Positions 1-6,700 of a stretch of DNA of 8,950 nucleotides are shown in pieces. Both the position numbers and the translations under genes were made by a program. Source of the stretch: an uncultured Phaeodactylibacter sp. (GTDB lineage Bacteria; Bacteroidota; Bacteroidia; Chitinophagales; Saprospiraceae); NCBI GenBank assembly GCA_913062745.1, contig CAJXXJ010000115.1, positions 1 through 8,950 of the forward strand, in the 5' to 3' direction. The notes beneath the pieces are model-generated. The model searched no databases. It was not told the origin of the DNA and was given only the letters and a program-made list of their open reading frames with translations. Each line of letters starts with the position of its first letter. Position 1 is the first letter of the stretch.

Positions 1-27
1 CCTGCCCGACATGCAAAGGCAGGCGGG
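1..27. repeat. REP-like hairpin cut by the left window edge
   Basis: CCTGCC (1-6) is complementary to GGCAGG (18-23), with an 11-base loop. The right arm continues as CGGG (24-27), whose partner would lie before position 1, so the stem is probably longer and truncated by the window. A GC-rich intergenic hairpin of this kind fits a dispersed REP-like repeat or the terminator stem of a gene outside the window. There is no T-run beside the part that is visible, so the terminator reading is the weaker one. Confidence 0.45.
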
Positions 28-33
28 TCGGCA

Positions 34-98
34 TATACTCGTGCGTCGGGTGGACGCCCAAACCTCTCCGTTCCGAGTATAGCTGGGCACACACCCGA
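34..98. other. Compact structured element, possible pseudoknotted RNA
   Basis: TATACTCG (34-41) and CGAGTATA (74-81) form a perfect 8-bp outer stem. Inside it, GCGTC (43-47) and GACGC (53-57) form a perfect 5-bp hairpin with loop GGGTG. TCGGGTG (46-52), which covers that loop, is also complementary over 7 bp to CACCCGA (92-98) outside the outer stem, allowing a pseudoknot or a competing helix. The element lies about 50 bases after the stop of the minus-strand GH97 gene, so it could sit in that 3' untranslated region, or be a mobile-repeat end or a small RNA. I recognise no known riboswitch or RNA family. The pairings are seen; any function is inference. Confidence 0.35.
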
Positions 99-130
99 AA
101 CCTACCTTCAGCTATTTCGTTCAAAAGTCA

Positions 131-2242
131 TCATTTAGCCCCTTCCCCCGCCTGAAAGTGTACGGCTTGCCCGCCGCCGGGCGCCAGGGATACCTGCAGC
201 GTATCTCCGCGCTGCACCTCCCGGCTAGTGATTTCGTAAGCCTGTGGGTTGCTTTCCCAATCCGCAGCTGCGGCATCCTTGTAGATGATGGCGCGGTAGT
301 CCCGGCCTTCCTCCAGAAAGTCCAGAGGGAAGCGGAAGTCGCGCGCCTGCTCATTGGTGATGCTGCCCAGGAACCAGTCTCGGCCCTCTTTTTCCCGCCG
401 GGCGATGGTGACATACTCGCCGATCTCCGCATTCAACACCTGCGTTTCCGACCAGTCCACGGCTACATCCTTGATGAACTGAAAGGCGGGGTGGCCCTCG
501 TAATTTTCCGGCAGGTCCGCCACCATAGGCATGGGCGTGTAGATGACCACATAGAGCGCCAGCTGCTTGGCCAGGGTGGTGTACACCCGATTGTCCGGGC
601 GGTATTCATTGAAGGTAAGGTCAAAGATGCCGGGCGTATAGTCGATAGGCCCCGCCAGCATGCGCGTAAACGGCAAAATGCAGGTGTGGGAAGGCGGGTT
701 GCCTTCGCTCCAAGCGTTGTACTCCATACCCTGTACGCCCTCCTGCGCCATCCAGTTGGGATAGGTGCGGCGCAGACCGGTCTGCTTCACCGGCTCGTGG
801 GCGTTGACCATGATGCCGTACTCTGCGCCAGCTTCCATGACGCGCCGGTGGTGCTCTACCAGCATTTGGCCGTGGTGGTATTCCCTTTCGGGAAGGATAG
901 GGCCGGCGTAGCCTGTCTTGACGGCCTTGATGCCCAAATCGCGGTAGTAGGCAAAGGCTTCTTCCAATTCGCTTTCGTAATGCGTCACCTGCCCGGCAGT
1001 CTCGTGGTGGCCGATCAGCTCTACGCCGTTCTTTTTGGCGTAAGCCGCCAGCGTGTCGATGTCAAAGTCCGGATAGGGCGTGGTAAAGCTGAAGTAGCCG
1101 ATGGAGTCAATGCCCCAGTACTCCCAGCCGGTATTCCAGCCTTCCACCAGCAGGCCAGTGATGCCGTGGCGGGCGTTGAAGTCGATGTATTCCATCACGT
1201 TTTCCGTATTGGCGCCGTGGCCGCGCCCGCCTTTGTCCGACCAGGACCCTTCGATCTTCTGTAAGCTCCAGTCGGTTTTGCCGATGTGCAGCTCCCACCA
1301 TACGCCGGTGTATTTCATGGGCTCAATCCAGCTGACGTCCGCTATGGCATTGGGTTCGTTCAGGTTGAGGATGAGGTGGGAGGTGACCAGGCCGCCCGGG
1401 CTTTCGGCGATCTGCACCGTACGCCAGGGCGAGAGGAACGGGCTTGCGGTACGCACCTTGTCGCCATTGCGCCAGGGGACGAGCTCGCTTTTCAGCGTGT
1501 TGCCCTCCTGTACGGCCAGCGTCATACCAGCATAATCGGTAAGGTTGGCCTCGTGAAAACTGAGGTACAGCCCGTCCTGTGTGCGCATCGTCAGCGGTGT
1601 ATTGGCTGCGTGGGGGGTGGCGATCATGCGGTCGGGGCGGTCGGCGATACCGTAGTCCATGCCCACGGTGTCTATCTCGCTCAGCTTGCTCTTGTTGAAC
1701 AGGTACTCGTAGCTGTCGTAATCCGCGGGTATCCACCAGGCTTCGTGGTCGCCGGTAAGGCGGAATTCGGTCTGTTCTTCCATAATCACCACGCTGTCCA
1801 GCCCGTCCTGCTCCGGGAATTCATAACGGAAGCCCAGCCCGTCGTCAAAGAGGCGGAAGCGGAGCTGCATACGGTGCCCCCTGTCTCCGTTTTGCGCAAG
1901 CATGACTACCAGCTCATTGTAGTGGTTGTCGATTGAGGCGGTAGGGCCCCAGACCGGCGTCCAGCTTTCCCGAGTTTCTGACATTGAGGTACTTTCGAGT
2001 TGGAAGCTATCGTTGGCGGCAGCTGCCGATTTAAAAACCAGGCCCAGGCCGGAAGTGTCGATCACGATTTGCCCGTTGCGCTGCAGCGCGTACTGTGGCT
2101 GCCCCGATTCAGAAAGCACAAAGTCGAGTTGCAATTGGCCATCCGGCGAGCTCAGCCGGGTTTGGAAGTCCTTTTCCTCCGAATCGCAGGAAGGGAAAAT
2201 AAGCAGTGCGGCAAGGGTAAGAAGCAGAAATGAGTATTTCAT
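131..2242 (-). CDS. GH97 family alpha-glucosidase-type lipoprotein (SusB-like, inverting type)
   Basis: A 703-residue glycoside hydrolase of family GH97, probably hydrolysing alpha-glucosidic bonds in oligosaccharides in the cell envelope. Residues 1-18 are a hydrophobic signal ending in a lipobox-like IFPSC (Cys19), followed by the acidic DSEEKD. An N-terminal beta-sandwich (about 27-300) precedes the catalytic barrel (about 305-580) and a C-terminal beta domain. Glu414 (HHET), Glu483 (AHEP), Glu501 and Glu507 (GMEYN) have the same spacing (69, 18 and 6) as Glu439, Glu508, Glu526 and Glu532 of Bacteroides SusB, as I recall that enzyme: the catalytic bases, a calcium ligand and the acid. The motif KTGY (442-445) has Gly where retaining GH97 members carry the Asp nucleophile, which points to an inverting enzyme. 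Length is typical of the family. It starts at the ATG that opens the signal peptide, with no clear Shine-Dalgarno sequence. It is divergent from the Fic gene, and no SusC/SusD genes are near. Exact substrate is unknown. Confidence 0.93.
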   Translation of the reverse strand: MKYSFLLLTLAALLIFPSCDSEEKDFQTRLSSPDGQLQLDFVLSESGQPQYALQRNGQIVIDTSGLGLVFKSAAAANDSFQLESTSMSETRESWTPVWGPTASIDNHYNELVVMLAQNGDRGHRMQLRFRLFDDGLGFRYEFPEQDGLDSVVIMEEQTEFRLTGDHEAWWIPADYDSYEYLFNKSKLSEIDTVGMDYGIADRPDRMIATPHAANTPLTMRTQDGLYLSFHEANLTDYAGMTLAVQEGNTLKSELVPWRNGDKVRTASPFLSPWRTVQIAESPGGLVTSHLILNLNEPNAIADVSWIEPMKYTGVWWELHIGKTDWSLQKIEGSWSDKGGRGHGANTENVMEYIDFNARHGITGLLVEGWNTGWEYWGIDSIGYFSFTTPYPDFDIDTLAAYAKKNGVELIGHHETAGQVTHYESELEEAFAYYRDLGIKAVKTGYAGPILPEREYHHGQMLVEHHRRVMEAGAEYGIMVNAHEPVKQTGLRRTYPNWMAQEGVQGMEYNAWSEGNPPSHTCILPFTRMLAGPIDYTPGIFDLTFNEYRPDNRVYTTLAKQLALYVVIYTPMPMVADLPENYEGHPAFQFIKDVAVDWSETQVLNAEIGEYVTIARREKEGRDWFLGSITNEQARDFRFPLDFLEEGRDYRAIIYKDAAAADWESNPQAYEITSREVQRGDTLQVSLAPGGGQAVHFQAGEGAK

Positions 2243-2401
2243 GTTTCAGGCTTTATTGGGCTAACAGGGGAATAGGGAAGGAATGTTCATCCAGGTTGAT
2301 TTGCGCAATCGATTGAACGAGAGTCGACACCCGGCGATCGGGCACAGACCGTTTAGGCAGGATCGCTATTGGATGCGCTGCCTTTAATGAAAGAGCAGCT
2401 C
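2243..2401. promoter_or_regulatory. Upstream region of the GH97 gene with short dyads
   Basis: This stretch must hold the leftward promoter of the GH97 gene. I see no convincing Bacteroidota -7 box (TAnnTTTG) on the minus strand. Two dyads are visible. CAATCGATTG (2306-2315) is a perfect 10-bp palindrome about 65 bases before the GH97 start, where a regulator could bind. AGGCAG (2355-2360) pairs with CTGCCT (2378-2383) across a 17-base loop. Both are short enough to occur by chance. Confidence 0.25.
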
Positions 2402-2524
2402 AGTTAAGTTTTGAGGGCAAAAACTTAATCAAAGGCGAGTTTAGTTAAGTTTTAAGGTGTTTTCCTTAACTGAAATTTTTGAAAGTTAAGTTTTATGGGT
2501 TAAACCTTAATTTTCGGGGCGTTG
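2402..2524 (+). promoter_or_regulatory. Three 41-bp-phased dyad repeats, probable operator array of the Fic gene
   Basis: AGTTAAGTTTT occurs at 2402-2412, 2443-2453 and 2484-2494, and CTTAA follows at 2424-2428, 2465-2469 and 2506-2510, so both half-sites recur with an exact 41-bp period. Each unit is a dyad: TTAAGTTTT/AAAACTTAA is perfect over 9 bp in unit 1, AGTTAAG/CTTAACT over 7 bp in unit 2, and TTAAG/CTTAA in unit 3. GG at bases 14-15 of each unit is also kept, while the other spacer bases differ. Conserved half-sites in diverged spacers suggest selection for protein binding. Forty-one bp is close to four helical turns, so the sites would lie on one face of the DNA. The last dyad ends 25 bases before the Fic ATG. 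A weak -7-like box, TAATTTTC (2508-2515), overlaps it, which would suit repression. Confidence 0.7.
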
Positions 2525-2535
2525 TTTAAACTCAT

Positions 2536-3660
2536 ATGAAAGATTTCAAAGCAGGGCAATATATCAATCAGGGATACTATAAAGCTTTTATGCCTGAGCC
2601 CATACATTCCGCATGGGAAATAACAGACATGGAGGTTATTCAGCTGTTGAGCAAGGCAGACCGACATTTGGGGCGATTGGATATGTACTCCGCCTATGTC
2701 AACATAGACCTGTATATCAGCATGCATATAGCCAAGGAAGCAACTCAATCTTCCCGGATAGAGGGCACACAAACCAATATGGAGGAGGCCTTCATGAAAA
2801 AAGAGGATGTCTCGCCCGGCCTGAAAGATGATTGGGAGGAGGTGCAAAACTATATCAAGGCGATGAATCGTGCTGTTGGTCTGTTGGATGAGCTGCCTTT
2901 CTCCAGCCGGTTGATCCGGCAAACTCACGAAATATTGATGCAAGGTGTACGGGGAAGCCGGAAAATGCCGGGTATATTCAGAACAAGCCAGAACTGGATC
3001 GGAGGCGCCACACTGAGCGATGCAACCTTTATCCCGCCACCCCATGGTTATATTTCTGAATTGATGAGCGACTTGGAAAAATTTGCCAATGACGAAATGA
3101 ACCCGATTCCTGATCTTATAAAAATAGCGCTCATACACTATCAGTTTGAGACCATCCATCCGTTTCTGGATGGTAATGGGAGAGTGGGCCGACTACTGAT
3201 TACGCTATACCTTGTCAGCAAGGGCATACTGCGTGAACCGATACTATACCTATCAGATTTCTTTGAGCGGCACCGCCTTCTTTACTACGATAACCTAACG
3301 CGTGTCAGGACTCACAATGATATCAACCAGTGGTATAAGTTTTTCCTTACAGGCGTGATCGAAACTGCAAAACGAGGCATCACCACCTTCGATGGTATCT
3401 TGCAGTTACAAAAGTCAATGGATGAGCGGTTAAATCATCTTGGCGGGCGTGCACAGGATGCAAAACTGGTAATAGAGCGCCTGTATATCCGTCCCATTAT
3501 CGATGCAGAAGAAGTAAGTGAGGCCATTGGAAAGTCTAAGGTCAGCGCCTATAAGCTGATTGCAGATTTGGAGAAAGCAGCTGTATTGACACAACTCCCC
3601 AGTGGCAGGCGCGCAAGCGTATACGCTTTCAAGGAGTATTTGGACCTGTTCAAAGGTTGA
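2536..3660 (+). CDS. Fic family protein adenylyltransferase with C-terminal winged-helix-like region
   Basis: A 374-residue Fic protein, a family that usually transfers AMP from ATP to hydroxyl side chains of target proteins. The catalytic motif HPFLDGNGRVGR is at 208-219 (His208 catalytic, Asp212 metal-binding, Arg219 ATP-binding) and matches the HxFx(D/E)GNGRxxR consensus fully. The N-terminal Fic_N-type region contains the inhibitory motif SSRIEG (72-77), with Glu76 expected to block the ATP gamma-phosphate, so this is the class with an N-terminal self-inhibiting helix. GIFR (146-149) and the flap near FIPPPHGY (165-172) complete the core. Residues about 305-372 resemble a winged helix: IDAEEVSEAIGKSKVSAYK as helix-turn-helix, then SGRRASVYAF as the wing. 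The ATG lies 25 bases after the phased dyads and has no clear Shine-Dalgarno sequence. No antitoxin gene is adjacent. GC is lower than in the neighbours by eye. Target and biological role are unknown. Confidence 0.94.
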   Translation: MKDFKAGQYINQGYYKAFMPEPIHSAWEITDMEVIQLLSKADRHLGRLDMYSAYVNIDLYISMHIAKEATQSSRIEGTQTNMEEAFMKKEDVSPGLKDDWEEVQNYIKAMNRAVGLLDELPFSSRLIRQTHEILMQGVRGSRKMPGIFRTSQNWIGGATLSDATFIPPPHGYISELMSDLEKFANDEMNPIPDLIKIALIHYQFETIHPFLDGNGRVGRLLITLYLVSKGILREPILYLSDFFERHRLLYYDNLTRVRTHNDINQWYKFFLTGVIETAKRGITTFDGILQLQKSMDERLNHLGGRAQDAKLVIERLYIRPIIDAEEVSEAIGKSKVSAYKLIADLEKAAVLTQLPSGRRASVYAFKEYLDLFKG

Positions 3661-3677
3661 TGCAAGGCCTAAATTAA

Positions 3678-3709
3678 AGAGGCTGCACTTCTCTCAAAAT
3701 GCAGCCTCT
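3678..3709. terminator. Intergenic terminator hairpin between convergent genes
   Basis: AGAGGCTGCA (3678-3687) and TGCAGCCTCT (3700-3709) form a perfect 10-bp stem with a 12-base loop. It lies in the 73-base gap between the Fic stop and the stop of the leftward giant gene, so it can serve both. On the minus strand the stem is followed by TTTAATTT, a fair U-rich tail. On the plus strand it is followed by the weaker CTTGATTCC. It is therefore best read as the terminator of the giant gene, with some activity for the Fic gene. Confidence 0.8.
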
Positions 3710-3733
3710 CTTGATTCCTCCGGGTAGTTCGGC

Positions 3734-6700
3734 TTACTCCTTAATCACCCGCTTTCGGCCTACCACCTGCTTATCCTCTACAACTTCCAGCAGGTACATG
3801 CCAGAGGGTAAGCCTTCCAGTGAAATAGCCGGCACCAAAGGCATCGCCCGCACTACTTGCCCGACGGTAGAACGGAGGCGGATTTCGTAGTTTTCATCCG
3901 CCATTTCCAGGCCCCGCAGGTTGAGCACATCAGCGGTGGGGTTTGGGAAAACAGTGAAATCCATCAATTCCATATCCCGGGTGCCGGTCAAGTTGGGGTC
4001 TGCGAATATCGAGTGGGTATGGTTGGCGTCACAAGTCTCATGCACGTCCATATTGATCAGGTGTACGTGGATGTCGTACCAACCTGCTTCCGGATAGGAG
4101 GTCACCGGCGTCGCGTGGTCGGCCGTTTCGCCATTGCCGAAGTCCCAGCTCCAGTGAGTAGCCTCGGGAGTGAGCCCGTAGAGCTGTACTTCCTGCCCTA
4201 CCGCTACGGTGTCAGGGGCCTCCAATTGCGGGGTTAGCTTGTGGGAGTAGATAGAGGTCGATGCTGTCGCACAGCCTTCGTCATTGCAGGCGGTTAGGGT
4301 GATGTTTTTGATGCCGTTGTGTTCATAGGTATGTTCCGGGCTTGCGTCCGTGGAGTAATGCCCGTCACCGAAATCCCAAATCCAGTTGCTTACCTCTATA
4401 TTGGTGATCGCTGAAAAGGAGCGGACCCCATCACACATCTTATCGTTATTGACGAGCAGTTTGGTGCCTTCCGGCCCGGCAGCAGAGGCACCCTGACAGC
4501 TGTAAATGATCTCGAAGCCGCTATCGTTGCCCGAAAAGTCAGAAATTTCTGCAATGGTAATTACGGTGCCCGTCGAAGTGATTTCGTCTGGCAGGTTGTT
4601 GCCGGTAAAGAATCCCAGCAAGGGGTCCTCCACGGTAGCACCATCAAATACAGCGACCCCATCAACGCCTTCTTCAAAGCTAAAGGATACAAACTCCAGG
4701 GTGATCGGCCCAAACAAGCTGTAGATAGTCGTAAGGCTGGTATTATCGTTCACGTAATTACCATCTGCTCCGCCGGAGTCATATAAGCTTCCGAAGCAAC
4801 CAGTGATGGCCTGCTGCCCGTTGACCGGCATGTTTTCGATAATACAGTCGGGGTCTACCGTGATCGTAATATCTTCACTGATGGTGGTGCAGCCGACTGC
4901 ATTGCATACGGTAAGCGTTACGGTATAGGTGCCGCTTGCCGCGAAAAAGTAGACGGGGTTTTGCTCATTAGACGTTCCACCGTCCCCAAACTCCCAGAAC
5001 CAGGAAGAAGGGAAGTTGAGGCTTTCATCCGTAAATACTGCGGGCTCATTGGCGCACAGCTCAGTCTCTGCGATGGAAAATAGTGGCTTCGGCTCCTCGG
5101 GCGGCTCCGCCGAGCAGTTGAAAGTAGCCGCAAACCCGCTCAGGTTGGTGAAGTGATCCGTGAACTCCTGAATGGTCAGTACTCCGGAGGTAGCCGTCAG
5201 GGTTTGTCCTTCCAGCTGATTTCCGGTAAAGGCACCCAGAAACAGGCCGGTAGCGGCATCACCGTCGTAGATGTACAGAAAATCTGCGTGTTCCTGATAG
5301 TTGAATTCGCTAAAAGTAATACTCACCGAAGTGGCACCGGGGGGAGCAAGCGTAACACTGCCGATATTGCCTTCCACGTAGGGCGCATTGGGGCCGCCGG
5401 AATCGTAAAGGTTGCCGGAGCAGGCCGTTACCAAAGTACTTTCGTGCTGGCCAGTAGGTATATTTTGGGAGAAACAGTCGAGGTCGACCTCCAGGAAGTC
5501 TTCCTGAGTAATTGTATCGCAGCCCAGGGAATTGCATGCTTCCAGCGTAATGGTATAAATGCCACTTTCCGCGTAGGTATGCACCGGGTTTTGTTCTGTA
5601 GAGGTCGTACCATCGCCAAAGTCCCAGTTCCAGCTCGTCGGCACATTGGAACTTGCATCCGTAAACTGTATAGGTAGCGTACCGCAGATAAACGCGGGGG
5701 CATCAATTCCAGCCGTTACCGGGGCAATCACACTCAAAGTCACATTGATCGGGACCAACGGCTGCAGCGGGTCGTTAGTCTCCAGCTCGTACACTAGTTC
5801 GTACACGCCGGTAGCCAGGCCGCTTGCATCCAAATCAATCTGCAGCGCAGTGCTCTCATCAACCGCAACGGTGCCGCTCGCGGGCGAAATGCCGGCGAAG
5901 CTGTCCGGAGCAGGGCTGCCCATCGGGACTTCTTCCTGAAAGGTGTTGCCGACAAACGCGCCCGATGCTACCACCTGGCCGGAAAGGGCGTCGGTTACGC
6001 TGTAGCTGGGCAGCGAGCCGTCTCCCCAGCTGTCCAGCAACCGGAGCCTGTACGTTTCATTGGCTGATAGGCCGAGCAGCTCTATGCTGTAGGTGGTGTT
6101 TGAGGCATAGGCAATGCCGTCTGAGCTCTGAATCAGGTTGTCATCTGCGTCCAAAAGGGCCCAGGCGAATTCCGAACCCCAGTCATCCGTAGTGAAGTTG
6201 AAGATAAAGCCGACACTATTGGACAGGGAACTCGCGCTGAAGTCCAGTGGTGCCGCTCCGGTATTGCCGACATCCACGGTCAGCGTCGTATCCTGCCCCT
6301 CGATGAGCTCGACGGTGAAGTCCGTAGGGTTGACGGTCAGGCTTGGGGCAGCGATGCCGGTTCCGGTGAGGCTCACGAGCAGATCATCGCCTGCGTTGTT
6401 AGCCAGGGTCAGCGTTTGCGCAAAGGCACCCAATTCGCCCGGTGCAAAGGATACGCTGATGGCCCGCGAGGTGAACGGGGCAAGGGTGAGGCTGTCGGGG
6501 CCCTGCACTGCAAAATCGGCAAGGGCGGATTCCAGCCCGCTCACGGTAGCCGGAGCCGTACCCGTATTTTCCAAAGTGAAGCTCAGGGTGGAAGTGGCGC
6601 CCAGCTGTACTTCTCCGAAGTCGAGGTTGTTGGTGGAAACGCTCAGCTCCGGCGTCCCGTTGACGATCAGAGTCACAGGAATGGTAACCAACGGTTGGTT

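Noticed and set aside
34..98. Ordinary intrinsic terminator of the GH97 gene
   Set aside because: No T-run follows the stem on the minus strand, and the nested and crossing pairings are more elaborate than a terminator.
158..1264. A 368-codon plus-strand open frame antisense to the GH97 gene
   Set aside because: It lies wholly within the strongly supported GH97 gene, has no recognisable motif, and its composition is that of a reverse-frame shadow in GC-rich DNA.
1286..1936. A 216-codon plus-strand open frame inside the GH97 gene
   Set aside because: It is a shadow of a well-supported coding region; similar plus-strand shadows run along the giant gene (for example 6138-6737 and 7817-8416).
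2471..2515. Confident sigma promoter for the Fic gene
   Set aside because: The -7-like TAATTTTC misses the final G, and the nearest upstream TTG (2479-2481) is 26 bases away, longer than the usual spacing.
2402..2524. CRISPR array or plasmid iterons
   Set aside because: The conserved parts are only an 11-base and a 5-base half-site, the rest of each 41-bp unit differs, there are just three units, and no cas or replication gene is present.
2500..3159. A 219-codon minus-strand open frame over the Fic gene
   Set aside because: It overlaps the catalytic gene and the operator array, and the translation shows no known domain.
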